NCBI GenBank assembly: GCA_022794015.1
Contig: JAAWDZ010000017.1
Span: 1 to 64,000 of the forward strand
Source: Eubacterium sp.
Lineage (GTDB): Bacteria; Bacillota; Clostridia; Lachnospirales; Lachnospiraceae
DNA: 64,000 bases
Direction: 5' to 3'
Position numbers and translations under genes: made by a program. The notes beneath the pieces are model-generated. The model was given only the letters and a program-made list of their open reading frames with translations, searched no databases and was not told the origin of the DNA. Position 1 is the stretch's first letter. Every line of letters starts with the position of its first letter. Shown in pieces: positions 18,474 through 27,645 of this stretch.

Positions 18474-18695
18474 ATGATCGTCAGCGCAACAGAACTTAAG
18501 AGTAATCTGGGAAAATACCTGGAATTGGCGGCCAGACAGGATATCTTTATTACAAGGAACGGAAGAAATATCGCTCGTCTTACCAGTCCTGCTATTGACA
18601 AGCTGGCTGTACTGGATAATCTGGTCGGTATTATCCCGGCGCAGGATGCGGCAGCAGAAGAGGAGGCCAGAGAGGAGCGGTTGGCAAGACAATGA
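18474..18695 (+). CDS. Phd/YefM family antitoxin
   Basis: 73 aa. The N-terminal fold IVSATELKSNLGKYLELAARQDIFITRNGRNIARL is the classic Phd/YefM DNA-binding core; the C-terminal third is acidic and helical (AAAEEEAREERLARQ), as expected for the toxin-neutralising tail. AGGAGG lies before the ATG. Its stop overlaps the toxin start in ATGA. It would bind and block the PIN toxin and repress the promoter upstream. Confidence 0.9.
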   Translation: MIVSATELKSNLGKYLELAARQDIFITRNGRNIARLTSPAIDKLAVLDNLVGIIPAQDAAAEEEAREERLARQ

Positions 18696-19099
18696 ACCTT
18701 TTGATTGATACAAATGTGATACTGGATATTTTAGGAAAACGGGAACCCTTCTTCCGGGATTCCTATGCAGCTTTGCAGAAAGCTGTCAAAGAAGAAACGG
18801 AGTGCCTGGTTTCGGTTTCTGCAGTCACAGATATTTTTTATATTCTTCGGAAATCCCTGCACTCTGCAGAGCGGGCAAAAGAACAAATTGAACAGTTGTC
18901 CCAGCTCGTCATCTTTGCCGATGTACAGGGAATGGACATTCAGACAGCGCTCATGCGTAAGATGCCCGATTTTGAGGATGCCGTCGCGGACGCCGTGGCA
19001 GAACGAAACGGATCCGGTTATATTTTGACGCGTAATGTAAAGGATTTTTCGGGGGCTATTATTCCGGCAATCACGCCGGCGGATTTTTTGAATATCTGA
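18692..19099 (+). CDS. PIN domain ribonuclease toxin (VapC-like)
   Basis: 135 aa. The PIN active-site acids appear in order: Asp in LLIDTNVILD at the N-terminus, Glu/Asp in the centre (MPDFEDAVADAVAE) and Asp in ILTRNVKDFSG near the end. It is coupled to the antitoxin by a 4-nt overlap. VapC-like toxins cut tRNA or rRNA and halt growth. Pairing a PIN toxin with a Phd-type antitoxin is common in Firmicutes. The target RNA is unknown. Confidence 0.9.
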   Translation: MNLLIDTNVILDILGKREPFFRDSYAALQKAVKEETECLVSVSAVTDIFYILRKSLHSAERAKEQIEQLSQLVIFADVQGMDIQTALMRKMPDFEDAVADAVAERNGSGYILTRNVKDFSGAIIPAITPADFLNI

Positions 19100-19138
19100 G
19101 AAACCGTATTTGTGGATAAACAGTAGCAAAACAGATTA

Positions 19139-19167
19139 TTGACAAACCCATAGGTTTTAACTATAAT
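19139..19167 (+). promoter_or_regulatory. Consensus promoter of the histidine operon with internal palindrome
   Basis: TTGACA (19139-19144), a 17-bp spacer and TATAAT (19162-19167). Within the spacer AAACC (19144-19148) and GGTTT (19153-19157) form a palindrome around CATA, placed where a repressor would block RNA polymerase. The 61-nt leader shows no T-box or His leader peptide. Confidence 0.8.
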
Positions 19168-19228
19168 GATTTACCGTAGTAGCATGGTAGCACACTAAAG
19201 CGGCCGACAGAAGGAGACACGAAGCTTT

Positions 19229-20416
19229 ATGAAAAGACAGTTATTGCATACGCCGGAGGGAGTCCGGGATATTTACAACGATGAATGTAAGAAAAAGCAG
19301 GTTTTAGAAGAGCAGCTAAAAAAAACCATAGAATGTTATGGATATCAGGTGATCCAGACGCCGACGTTTGAATTTTTTGATATATTCGGAAAAGAAATTG
19401 GTACGACGCCGTCAAAGGATTTGTACAAGTTTTTTGACCGGGAGGGGAATACGCTGGTGCTTCGGCCCGACATCACCCCTTCTGTCGCAAGGGCAGTCAC
19501 GATGTATTTCGGAGAAGAAAAGATGCCGGTTCGCCTGTACTATATGGGGAACACTTTTATCAATAATTCCAGCTATCAGGGACGTTTAAAAGAAAACACA
19601 CAGTTAGGTGCGGAGCTTGTCGGAGATAATTCTGTTGCCGCGGATGCAGAGATTATTTCCATGGCAGTGGAGTGTCTTCTGGCGGCTGGCTTAAAGAAAT
19701 TTCAGCTCAGTATCGGCCATGCGGATTTCTTTACCGGTTTGATGGAGGCAGCAGGCTTTGCAGAAGAATCAGCAAATGAACTGCGGGAACTGATTTCCAA
19801 TAAGAATTATTTTGGCGTGGAAGAAGTGATTTCCAATCATGAAATGGACGCCAATTTACGGGAGCTTTTTCAGATGCTCGGCGGATTTTATTTTTCTGCA
19901 GATGAGATGGCAAAGGCAAGACGTCTGGCAGAAGGGCATCCAAAGATTTTAGCTTCGATTACCAGGCTAAAAGAGCTTCATCAGGCACTGAAAGCCTATG
20001 GAATTGAAAAATATAGTTCGTTTGAGCTTGGTATTGTAAGCAGCTACCAGTATTATACCGGAGTTATTTTTGCAGGCTATACATTTGGAAGCGGTGAAGC
20101 GGTTTTAAAGGGTGGACGATACGACAGGCTGCACAGTTATTTTGGAAAAAATGCAGCGTCTATCGGATTTGCCGTTACTGTAGATCAACTGATGTCGGCG
20201 CTTGGCAGGCAGGATATCGTCATTGACATCCCATGTCAGGGCGAGCTTGTCGTTTATCGCAAAGAGCGTTTTGGCGAAGCGATTGAGCGTGCCGGCAGGC
20301 TTAGGAAGGCGGGGATTGCCGCAGAGCTTATCTGTATGGACGGCTCTTTGGACAAGGCAGCCTACGGCGTATACGCCAGGCAGAACCACAGGGAAAAAAT
20401 AACATATTTGGAATAG
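19229..20416 (+). CDS. hisZ: ATP phosphoribosyltransferase regulatory subunit HisZ
   Basis: 395 aa. A HisRS-like catalytic paralogue: [12 protein letters not shown] (motif near the class II fold start), [22 protein letters not shown] and the late [22 protein letters not shown] block are conserved, but the tRNA-binding C-terminal domain of true HisRS is reduced. HisZ pairs with the short form of HisG, encoded next, to give the active, feedback-regulated first enzyme of histidine synthesis. First gene of the operon, behind a consensus promoter and GAAGGAGA site. Confidence 0.93.
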   Translation: MKRQLLHTPEGVRDIYNDECKKKQVLEEQLKKTIECYGYQVIQTPTFEFFDIFGKEIGTTPSKDLYKFFDREGNTLVLRPDITPSVARAVTMYFGEEKMPVRLYYMGNTFINNSSYQGRLKENTQLGAELVGDNSVAADAEIISMAVECLLAAGLKKFQLSIGHADFFTGLMEAAGFAEESANELRELISNKNYFGVEEVISNHEMDANLRELFQMLGGFYFSADEMAKARRLAEGHPKILASITRLKELHQALKAYGIEKYSSFELGIVSSYQYYTGVIFAGYTFGSGEAVLKGGRYDRLHSYFGKNAASIGFAVTVDQLMSALGRQDIVIDIPCQGELVVYRKERFGEAIERAGRLRKAGIAAELICMDGSLDKAAYGVYARQNHREKITYLE

Positions 20417-20426
20417 GGGTTTTAAA

Positions 20427-21080
20427 ATGATGCGTGAAGACAGATATTTAACATTTGCCTTGGGAAAAGGAAGGCTTGCAAAGCAGACACTGGAGCTTTT
20501 TGAACGGATCGGCATCACCTGCGAGGAGATGAAGGATAAGGATACCAGAAAGCTGATTTTTGTAAACGAGGATTTGAAACTTAAATTTTTCCTGGCCAAA
20601 GGGCCGGATGTACCTACGTATGTGGAATACGGCGCGGCCGATATTGGGATAGTCGGCAAGGATACGATTCTGGAAGAGGGCAGAAATATTTACGAGGTTT
20701 TAGATCTGGGATTTGGCAAATGCCGGATGTGCGTCTGCGGGCCGCGGAGCGCAAAGGATTTGCTGCTGCACCACGAGCTGATCCGGGTCGCTACGAAGTA
20801 TCCGAGGATTGCAAAGGATTATTTTTATAATAAAAAACATCAGACAGTGGAAATTATCAAGTTAAACGGTTCGATTGAACTTGCACCGATTGTAGGGCTT
20901 TCAGAAGTAATTGTAGACATAGTAGAAACCGGCTCTACCCTGCGGGAAAACGGCCTTGACGTTTTGGAAGAGGTCTGCCCTCTTTCCGCGCGTATGGTGA
21001 TAAATCAGGTCAGTATTAAGATGGAAAACGAGCGCATTACCAAACTGATTACAGACTTAAAATCGGTTCTGGCGCAGTAA
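20427..21080 (+). CDS. hisG: ATP phosphoribosyltransferase, short form
   Basis: 217 aa, the short HisG lacking the C-terminal regulatory domain, matching the presence of HisZ upstream. Marks: [56 protein letters not shown] and the PRPP-binding [16 protein letters not shown]. Catalyses the first, committed step (ATP + PRPP to phosphoribosyl-ATP). The start may be ATG 20427 or the adjacent ATG 20430. Ten nt after hisZ, 12 nt before hisD. Confidence 0.95.
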   Translation: MMREDRYLTFALGKGRLAKQTLELFERIGITCEEMKDKDTRKLIFVNEDLKLKFFLAKGPDVPTYVEYGAADIGIVGKDTILEEGRNIYEVLDLGFGKCRMCVCGPRSAKDLLLHHELIRVATKYPRIAKDYFYNKKHQTVEIIKLNGSIELAPIVGLSEVIVDIVETGSTLRENGLDVLEEVCPLSARMVINQVSIKMENERITKLITDLKSVLAQ

Positions 21081-21092
21081 GGGAGGAGCAGG

Positions 21093-22388
21093 ATGAGGAT
21101 CTTAAAGTTAAGCAGTGAAACAAAACGGGATCTTTTAAACGATCTTTTAAAGAGAAGCCCGAATAACTATACGGAATTTGAAAGCCGTGTAGGGGATATT
21201 ATTGCTGCTGTCCGGGAAAGGCGGGATGAAGCTGTTTTTTCTTATACAAAGCAGTTTGACGGGGCTTGTATTACCAGCAAAAACGTTAAAGTGACGGAGG
21301 ATGAGATTAAAGAAGCTTATGAACAGGTTGACGAAAAGCTGTTGGAGGTGATTCGCAAGGCAAAGGTGAATATTAAGGCGTATCACGAAAAGCAGCGGCA
21401 GTACAGTTGGTTTGACAGTGAGGAAAACGGCATTATTCTGGGACAGAAGGTGACGCCTTTACAAACTGTCGGAGTCTATGTGCCAGGCGGAAAGGCAGTT
21501 TATCCTTCGTCAGTGTTAATGAATGTGCTTCCGGCAAAAGCAGCAGGCGTAAAGCGGATTATTATGACGACTCCTCCCGGAGCAGACACAAAAGTCTATG
21601 CTTCTACTTTGGTGGCCGCAAAAGAAGCGGGAGTAAATGAGATTTATAAAGCGGGCGGTGCACAGGCCATTGCGGCAATGGCGTTTGGAACGGAGAGTAT
21701 TCCAAAAGTCGATAAAATCGTAGGCCCGGGCAATATTTACGTAGCCCTTGCCAAAAAGGCGGTATTTGGTTATGTCAGTATTGATTCCATTGCAGGCCCA
21801 AGCGAAATTTTGGTGCTCGCAGACGAAACGGCGAATCCGCGCTTTGTAGCGGCGGATCTGCTTTCCCAGGCAGAGCATGACGAGATGGCCTCCGCTATTT
21901 TGATTACGACAAGCGATAAGCTGGCAGAAGCGGTATCTGCAGAGGTGCGCAAATTTACGGCAGAATTGTCCAGAAAAGATATCATTCAAAAATCGTTGGA
22001 TCACTATGGTTATATTCTGGTGGCGGAAAGCATGGAAGAAGCCATTGAAGCTGCCAATGACATTGCCTCCGAGCATCTGGAAATTGTGACAAAAGACGCT
22101 TTTGAGGTGATGACGAAAATCCGCAATGCAGGCGCGATTTTTATTGGCGAGTACAGCTCGGAGCCGCTTGGTGATTATTTTGCAGGGCCCAATCACGTAT
22201 TGCCTACCAATGGGACGGCGAAATTTTTCTCCCCGCTTGGCGTAGATGATTTTATTAAAAAATCCAGCATCATTTCCTACTCGAAGGAAGCGCTGAGGCC
22301 GGTTTATAAAGATATCGTACAATTTGCGGAATGTGAAAAATTAACGGCGCATGCCAATTCGGTTAAAGTGAGATTTGAAAAGGAGTAA
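21093..22388 (+). CDS. hisD: Histidinol dehydrogenase
   Basis: 431 aa, full length. Catalyses the two last oxidation steps from histidinol to histidine with NAD+ and Zn2+. Conserved blocks: GVYVPGGKAVYPSSVLMN, YKAGGAQAIAAMAFGT, KIVGPGNIYVALAKK, the catalytic/metal region LLSQAEHDEMASAIL, ASEHLEI and the C-terminal GPNHVLPTNGTAKF. GGGAGGAGC lies before the ATG. In operon between hisG and hisB. Confidence 0.96.
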   Translation: MRILKLSSETKRDLLNDLLKRSPNNYTEFESRVGDIIAAVRERRDEAVFSYTKQFDGACITSKNVKVTEDEIKEAYEQVDEKLLEVIRKAKVNIKAYHEKQRQYSWFDSEENGIILGQKVTPLQTVGVYVPGGKAVYPSSVLMNVLPAKAAGVKRIIMTTPPGADTKVYASTLVAAKEAGVNEIYKAGGAQAIAAMAFGTESIPKVDKIVGPGNIYVALAKKAVFGYVSIDSIAGPSEILVLADETANPRFVAADLLSQAEHDEMASAILITTSDKLAEAVSAEVRKFTAELSRKDIIQKSLDHYGYILVAESMEEAIEAANDIASEHLEIVTKDAFEVMTKIRNAGAIFIGEYSSEPLGDYFAGPNHVLPTNGTAKFFSPLGVDDFIKKSSIISYSKEALRPVYKDIVQFAECEKLTAHANSVKVRFEKE

Positions 22389-22391
22389 ACT

Positions 22392-22979
22392 ATGTCAAGA
22401 GAAGCAAGTTTTAGCAGGACAACAAAAGAAACTGATATTTCCCTGCGGCTCGAATTGGATGGGCGTGGAAATTCAGACATTGATACGGGGATTGGCTTTT
22501 TTGATCATATGCTGGAAGGGTTTGCCAGGCATGGTTTTTTTGACCTGGATGTCAAGGCAACAGGAGATTTGATGGTAGACTGTCACCATACGGTAGAGGA
22601 TATCGGTATTGTCTTAGGCAGCGCAATCAAAAAAGCATTGGGCGATAAAAAGGGTGTCCGGCGTTTCGGGAGCTGTATCCTGCCGATGGATGAAACACTG
22701 GTGCTTTGCGCCGTTGATTTGTCCGGCAGGCCGTATCTGGTATTTGACGGGGAATTTACCACAGATCATGTGGGATATCTGGACACGGAAATGGTGCGTG
22801 AATTTTTCTATGCCATTTCCTATAGCGCAGGTATGAATCTGCATATAAAAGTCTTGTCAGGGAGCAATAATCATCATATAATTGAAGGGATATTCAAGGC
22901 CTTTGCCAGGGCGCTTGACGAAGCAACCGGGATTGATGTGCGAATCACCGGAATTTTATCGACAAAAGGGAGCTTGTAA
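22392..22979 (+). CDS. hisB: Imidazoleglycerol-phosphate dehydratase
   Basis: 195 aa. Dehydrates imidazole glycerol phosphate to imidazole acetol phosphate. The repeated His metal-ligand motifs are present: GFFDHMLEGFARHGFFDL, DCHHTVEDIGIVLG and later EFFYAISYSAGMNLHIKVLSGSNNHHIIEGIFKAFARAL. It is the monofunctional form, without the phosphatase half of the enteric enzyme. Three nt after hisD, 6 nt before the fusion gene. Confidence 0.96.
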   Translation: MSREASFSRTTKETDISLRLELDGRGNSDIDTGIGFFDHMLEGFARHGFFDLDVKATGDLMVDCHHTVEDIGIVLGSAIKKALGDKKGVRRFGSCILPMDETLVLCAVDLSGRPYLVFDGEFTTDHVGYLDTEMVREFFYAISYSAGMNLHIKVLSGSNNHHIIEGIFKAFARALDEATGIDVRITGILSTKGSL

Positions 22980-22985
22980 AAAGAG

Positions 22986-24266
22986 ATGGAATTTAAAAAT
23001 ATTGTTGCAACGATTTATTTAAAAGATGGAAAGGCGGTCAAAAGCCCGACGGATTTTGCGCCCGACGGAGATATTTTTGAACGGGCCAAAAGCTATAACG
23101 ACTGCGGAATTGATAAGATTTTTATTTTTGATTTGTCAGATGATGATGAAGAGCATGAGAAGAATCTGCAGACGATTAAGAATATGAATCATAACCTGGA
23201 GATTAAAGTATGTGCCGGCGGGAACATTAACCGTTTCGAGGACATTAAGAAAATCTTTTATACCGGCTGCATGCAGGTGATGCTAAACGGTTCAAAGCCG
23301 CAGAGCATTAAGCTTGCAGAAGAGGCCAGCAGGCGTTTTGGAAAGGATCGCGTTTTGGTGTCGGTAAAAAACGTGGATTTTATTTTCAAAAACCATGATT
23401 TAATGGAAGAAAATTTCCATGAAATGCTGGTGCTTGACAGGAAGATGGTAGATGCGGTCGAGAATATTACCTCTATCCCTTATGTCGTTGTAACAGATGA
23501 CGGCAACCTGGATGAGATTGAAGCTATTTTGAAGCAGGAGCAGGCCAGAGGCATTACCGGAGCGTTTATTACGGAACCGGGACGGGATATTATGCAGTTG
23601 AAAACAGAGCTTTCTGACCGGGGCATTCGTATGGTGAATTTTACTTCCAGTTTAAAGTGGTCTGACTTTAAGTTAAATTCAGACGGAATGGTACCGGTTA
23701 TTGTGCAGGATTACCGGACGGATGAAGTGCTGATGTTAGCTTATATGAATGAAGAGGCGTTTACAAAGACCATCAGTTCCGGCAAAATGACCTATTACAG
23801 CAGAAGCCGAGGGGAGCTCTGGATGAAGGGGGAAACCTCCGGGCATATTCAGTATGTGAAGTCTTTGACTGCCGATTGCGACTATGATACGATTCTGGCC
23901 AAGGTATCACAGATTGGCGCTGCATGCCATACTGGCAAGCCGAGCTGCTTTTTTCATCCGATTGTCAGGAAAGAATATCTGGAGAAGAATCCACTGAAAG
24001 TGTTTGAAGAGGTTTATGCGATTATCTTAGACAGGAAAGCGAACCCGAAAGAAGGGTCTTATACTACATATTTATTTGACAAGGGGATTGATAAGATTTT
24101 GAAAAAGCTGGGGGAAGAGAGTGCGGAGACGATTATTGCGGCAAAGAACCCAAATCCCGAAGAGATTAAATATGAAATATCCGATTATTTATATCATCTG
24201 ATGGTGTTAATGGCAGAAAAAGGGATTACCTGGGAGGATATTACGCAGGAGCTGTCGCAAAGGTAA
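22986..24266 (+). CDS. hisIE: HisA/HisF-like barrel (degenerate) fused to HisI-HisE
   Basis: 426 aa. Residues about 1-205 align with the HisA/HisF (beta-alpha)8 barrel ([14 protein letters not shown] at the start), but the catalytic Asp 11 of HisF is Tyr 11 and the second catalytic Asp (130 in HisF) is Lys 128 in LVSVKNV; the SGG phosphate loop is TDDG. Residues about 215-320 are phosphoribosyl-AMP cyclohydrolase ([34 protein letters not shown] and [10 protein letters not shown] zinc Cys) and about 335-426 are phosphoribosyl-ATP pyrophosphatase ([26 protein letters not shown]). Steps 2 and 3 should therefore work; the barrel is probably a scaffold. No hisH, hisA, hisF or hisC lies in the window. 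Confidence 0.88.
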   Translation: MEFKNIVATIYLKDGKAVKSPTDFAPDGDIFERAKSYNDCGIDKIFIFDLSDDDEEHEKNLQTIKNMNHNLEIKVCAGGNINRFEDIKKIFYTGCMQVMLNGSKPQSIKLAEEASRRFGKDRVLVSVKNVDFIFKNHDLMEENFHEMLVLDRKMVDAVENITSIPYVVVTDDGNLDEIEAILKQEQARGITGAFITEPGRDIMQLKTELSDRGIRMVNFTSSLKWSDFKLNSDGMVPVIVQDYRTDEVLMLAYMNEEAFTKTISSGKMTYYSRSRGELWMKGETSGHIQYVKSLTADCDYDTILAKVSQIGAACHTGKPSCFFHPIVRKEYLEKNPLKVFEEVYAIILDRKANPKEGSYTTYLFDKGIDKILKKLGEESAETIIAAKNPNPEEIKYEISDYLYHLMVLMAEKGITWEDITQELSQR

Positions 24267-24282
24267 GAAGACGGATGAAATA

Positions 24283-24314
24283 AGAGCCAGGCAGATGTAA
24301 TCTTGTCTGGCTCT
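24283..24314 (+). terminator. Hairpin after the his operon
   Basis: 11-bp stem (24283-24293 with 24304-24314, one G-T). No T-run follows, so it may be a weak terminator or an RNA-stability/attenuation hairpin before the Cys-rich gene. Confidence 0.5.
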
Positions 24315-24365
24315 GTACTTGCAGACGAAAAGAATACGACGCATAGTACAAAAAGGAGGTTTGGA

Positions 24366-24620
24366 ATGGACAATTCGTATCGTTTTTTCGAAAACAGGGC
24401 ATGTAAATATTTCCCCTGCCATAAAGGACTTGACGAAATGAACTGTTTGTTTTGTTATTGTCCGCTGTATATGAGGGAGAACTGTCCGGGAAATCCACAG
24501 TATCTGAAAAAGGACGGGGGCATGATAAAAGTGTGTACGGATTGCACGTTTCCGCACCGTCCAAAGAATTACGAATTGGTAGTACGGATTTTACAGACAG
24601 GGATAGAGAAATCATGTTAA
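24366..24620 (+). CDS. Cysteine-rich small domain protein
   Basis: 84 aa from ATG 24366 behind AAAGGAGG. Nine Cys in a fixed pattern (ACKYFPCHKG, MNCLFCYCPLY, ENCPGNP, VCTDCTFPH), matching the cysteine-rich small domain family (PF04071 type), likely binding zinc or an iron-sulfur cluster. The function is not established; some archaeal relatives lie near cobalamin genes, but no cobalamin gene is here. It follows the his operon after a hairpin and may be read with it. Confidence 0.75.
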   Translation: MDNSYRFFENRACKYFPCHKGLDEMNCLFCYCPLYMRENCPGNPQYLKKDGGMIKVCTDCTFPHRPKNYELVVRILQTGIEKSC

Positions 24621-24650
24621 ATGCATAAATAAATATAAGGAGCTTAAAAT

Positions 24651-25082
24651 ATGATAAAAAGACCTGTGCCAGAAAGTATTACAGAAGAACATATTATAGA
24701 AGAAGCGGTTGCAAGACTCAAAGACCTGGGGTTAGGGGAGGATGTTATTGCAAATTATAAGAAGGGGATCCTTATGGTTTCCGATACAGATGGTATATTT
24801 GATTTCAATTCCTGGCCAGGGAAAGGAATGCCTGAGCTAGCGGTCAAAGATGCAAAAAAACTGCATATTCATCCGTATCATGTGATCTATACCTGGGCGG
24901 ATTTAGGCGAGTTTTATGATGTGTTGTATATTTCTCATTTTCCCGGAGACTGGGAATATGAGAGAGTGAATGGAAGGGGATATATGATGAGTTATAGTTA
25001 TAATGCAAATGAACCTGATTTGAGTGAAGCTGGAAACATCCGCCTGGATCTGAATCAGAAACAATTAACGAGAATTGAGTAA
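24651..25082 (+). CDS. Protein of unknown function
   Basis: 143 aa with a good AAGGAG site. Not recognised. Acidic, soluble, no signal peptide or membrane segment; helix-rich N-terminus (EEHIIEEAVARLKDLGLGEDVIANYKKG) then an aromatic-rich middle (FNSWPG, IHPYHVIYTWADLGEFYDVLYISHFPGDWEYER). No catalytic motif is obvious. Lies between the Cys-rich gene and a promoter of its downstream neighbour, so it is probably the last gene of its unit. A Bacillus/Clostridium-type immunity or cargo protein is possible but unsupported. Confidence 0.7.
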   Translation: MIKRPVPESITEEHIIEEAVARLKDLGLGEDVIANYKKGILMVSDTDGIFDFNSWPGKGMPELAVKDAKKLHIHPYHVIYTWADLGEFYDVLYISHFPGDWEYERVNGRGYMMSYSYNANEPDLSEAGNIRLDLNQKQLTRIE

Positions 25083-25153
25083 ATGATAAAAGCTTTATGC
25101 CATTCATCCCAGACCTAAAAATAAATTTATACGATTTATCATTTTTAAAATGC

Positions 25154-25182
25154 TTTACACCATATCCGCATGTTGCTATAAT
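25154..25182 (+). promoter_or_regulatory. Sigma-A promoter of the aldolase gene
   Basis: TTTACA (25154-25159), a 17-bp spacer and TATAAT (25177-25182). It places the transcription start near 25189, which rules out an upstream in-frame ATG at 25150 as the protein start and supports ATG 25282. Confidence 0.75.
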
Positions 25183-25281
25183 AAAACCAGCATTGTAAAA
25201 GAAGGGAACTATAAAAGAACTTCCGAAATAAATGTGACAGAACTTGAGGATATCATAGAACAGAAAACAGGAGACACGATT

Positions 25282-26256
25282 ATGAAGGAATTATCGAAAT
25301 TAATGGATTACCGATCGGACGTCCGCGTTGTGGATGCTACGTTACGGGACGGAGGTCTGGTGAATAATTTTTACTTTGCAGATGAATTTGTCAAAGATTT
25401 ATACCATGCAAATGTCAAAGCAGGCGTAGACTATATGGAATTTGGCTACAAAGCCTCGCGCGAGATGTTTGAGGAAAGCAAATTCGGCAAGTGGAAATTC
25501 TGTAAGGACGAGGATATCCGCGCTATTGTAGGAGACAATGACACTGATCTGAAAATCGCCGTTATGGCGGACGTGGGCCGCTGCGATTATAAAACCGATA
25601 TTGTAAACCGCAACGACAGTCCGGTGGATTTGATCCGCGTTGCAACTTATCTGAATACCATTCCGACAGCCGCGCATATGATAGAAGACGCTGCTGGTAA
25701 GGGTTATGAGGTCAGCTGCAACATTATGGCCATTTCCAATGCACAGGAATCGGATCTTGCTGTGGCGCTTGATATTTTAGGACAGACGCCGGTGAATGTA
25801 TTTTATATTGTAGACAGCTACGGGGCGCTTTATCCGGAGCAGATTGCCCGTATTGTGGATACTTATATGAATTTTGCGGCAAAGTACAATAAAAAGGTCG
25901 GTATCCATGCCCACAACAACCAGCAGCTTGCATTTGCCAATACGATTGAGGCTGTCGGGGACGGTGTAGACTGGCTGGACGGAACGTATTCCGGTATGGG
26001 ACGCGGTGCGGGAAACTGTGCGATGGAACTGCTTTTGGGATTTTTGCGCAACCCCAGGTACAAAATAGCGCCGGTGCTTAAGTTTGTGGACAAGCATATG
26101 GGTAAGCTGCGCGAGAACGGCGTTGTATGGGGATATGACCTGCAGTATCTGATGACCGGAATTTTAAACCGGCATCCCAGGAGCGCAATACAGTTTACAC
26201 AGGAAAAGAGAACGGATTATTACGAATTTTACAAAGAAATAGCAGAACAGGATTAA
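25282..26256 (+). CDS. HMGL-like aldolase (aldolase catalytic domain protein)
   Basis: 324 aa from ATG 25282 (AGGAGA seven nt before). The HMGL-type TIM barrel opens with RVVDATLRDGGLVNNFYF (metal Asp and catalytic Arg), and later shows DSYGALYPEQI and VGIHAHNNQQLAFANTIEAVGDGVDWLDGTYSGMGRGAGN, with the His-x-His metal pair in IHAHN. It resembles 4-hydroxy-2-oxovalerate aldolase but lacks its C-terminal communication domain and has no aldehyde dehydrogenase partner. The substrate is therefore unknown. The stop overlaps the next start by 1 nt. Confidence 0.85.
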   Translation: MKELSKLMDYRSDVRVVDATLRDGGLVNNFYFADEFVKDLYHANVKAGVDYMEFGYKASREMFEESKFGKWKFCKDEDIRAIVGDNDTDLKIAVMADVGRCDYKTDIVNRNDSPVDLIRVATYLNTIPTAAHMIEDAAGKGYEVSCNIMAISNAQESDLAVALDILGQTPVNVFYIVDSYGALYPEQIARIVDTYMNFAAKYNKKVGIHAHNNQQLAFANTIEAVGDGVDWLDGTYSGMGRGAGNCAMELLLGFLRNPRYKIAPVLKFVDKHMGKLRENGVVWGYDLQYLMTGILNRHPRSAIQFTQEKRTDYYEFYKEIAEQD

Positions 26257-27575
26257 TGCCTATGCGAATGTATGATTTGATAGAAAAGAAAAAAACGGGA
26301 AAAGTACTGTCTTCAGAAGAAATACGGTGGATGGTGCTTTCTTATACAAAAGGAGAAATCCCGGATTATCAGATGTCTGCCATGACGATGGCAATCTGCT
26401 TTCAGGGATTAAATGAGAAGGAGACACTGGATCTTACGCTTGCTATGAGGGACAGCGGCGACTGTATGGATTTGTCCGGCATACAGGGGATTAAGGCGGA
26501 CAAGCACAGCACGGGCGGCGTAGGGGACAAGACGTCGCTTGCGCTTGCCCCGATCATTGCGGCGCTTGGTATACCGATGGCAAAGATGGCCGGCAGGGGT
26601 CTTGGCCATACGGGCGGTACGATAGACAAGCTGGAATGTTTTCCAGGCTTTACGACGGCATTAAGCGAGGAATCTTTTATCGAAAATGTTAATACCATAA
26701 AAATAGCGATTGCCGGTCAGACCGCCAATCTGGCCCCGGCTGACAAGAAGCTTTACGCTCTGCGCGACGTGACGGCAACGGTTGATCAGATGTCCTTGAT
26801 TGCCAGCAGTATTATGAGCAAAAAGCTGGCGTGCGGCAGCGATGTGATTGTGTTAGATGTAAAGACTGGTTCCGGTGCGTTTATGAAAAAGCGGGAGGAT
26901 GCGAAAGCATTGGCGGAAGCGATGGTACGTATTGGGATTGGCGCAGGCAAGAAGACGTCGGCGATTATTACCGATATGGATCAGCCTCTGGGGAATGCGG
27001 TGGGCAATTCCATTGAAGTCATTGAAGCAATTGAAGCCCTCTCCGGCAGGGGTCCCGAAGATTTTATGGAGGTCGTATATGCACTGGGCAGCAAAATCCT
27101 GGTGCTCTCCGGCGCGGCCCGGCAGGAACCTGAGGCCAGACAGATGATGCAGGAATGTATTGCTTGTGGCGCGGCCAAACAGAAGCTGGCGGAATTTGTT
27201 AAGGCACAGGGCGGGGATGCTTCTTATGTCTTTGACACGGATAAATTTGAAAAAGCGGATGAGACGTTTTTGGTATGTGCCACGCAGGACGGCTATGTGC
27301 AGAGTATTGAGGCAAAAGCAATTGGAACGGCCTGTATGACGCTTGGCGGCGGCAGAGAAACCAAGGATGACGTGATCGATCCGGCGGTTGGGATTTACCT
27401 TGTCAAAAAACGCGGCGACTTTGTTCAAAAAGGAGAGCCGGTAGCATATATTTATGCAAATAGTAAAGAAAAAGGCGACGCTGCTGTCTGGCAGGTTTTG
27501 AATGCATATAGTTTTGGAGAAAAAGAAGTAGAATCCGTTCCCATAGTGAAAGAAATCATTGACGGCGTAATCTGA
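26256..27575 (+). CDS. pdp: Pyrimidine-nucleoside phosphorylase
   Basis: 439 aa. Splits uridine, thymidine or deoxyuridine with phosphate to base and (deoxy)ribose-1-phosphate. The family signature is clear: KMAGRGLGHTGGTIDKLE, and DKHSTGGVGDKTSLALAP for phosphate binding. Length fits the Gram-positive enzyme. ATG 26256 overlaps the aldolase stop; ATG 26262 is an alternative start. Co-transcription with an aldolase could link nucleoside breakdown to carbon use, though deoC is not present. Confidence 0.94.
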   Translation: MPMRMYDLIEKKKTGKVLSSEEIRWMVLSYTKGEIPDYQMSAMTMAICFQGLNEKETLDLTLAMRDSGDCMDLSGIQGIKADKHSTGGVGDKTSLALAPIIAALGIPMAKMAGRGLGHTGGTIDKLECFPGFTTALSEESFIENVNTIKIAIAGQTANLAPADKKLYALRDVTATVDQMSLIASSIMSKKLACGSDVIVLDVKTGSGAFMKKREDAKALAEAMVRIGIGAGKKTSAIITDMDQPLGNAVGNSIEVIEAIEALSGRGPEDFMEVVYALGSKILVLSGAARQEPEARQMMQECIACGAAKQKLAEFVKAQGGDASYVFDTDKFEKADETFLVCATQDGYVQSIEAKAIGTACMTLGGGRETKDDVIDPAVGIYLVKKRGDFVQKGEPVAYIYANSKEKGDAAVWQVLNAYSFGEKEVESVPIVKEIIDGVI

Positions 27576-27645
27576 TTTTTTTGAATTTTGGCCGGGCGTG
27601 GAAAAGCCCATGAATAATCCCGGTTCGCCCTACATATAGATAACT

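Noticed and set aside
19168-19228. T-box or histidine leader-peptide attenuator before hisZ
   Set aside because: The leader is only about 60 nt, with no His-codon run, T-box motif or terminator/antiterminator pair.
27612-27640. Sigma-E-like promoter (GAATA, 16 nt, CATATAGA) before yqfC
   Set aside because: The -10 would end only 5 nt before the yqfC start codon, leaving no leader; either the start or the motif is wrong, so it was not listed as a feature.
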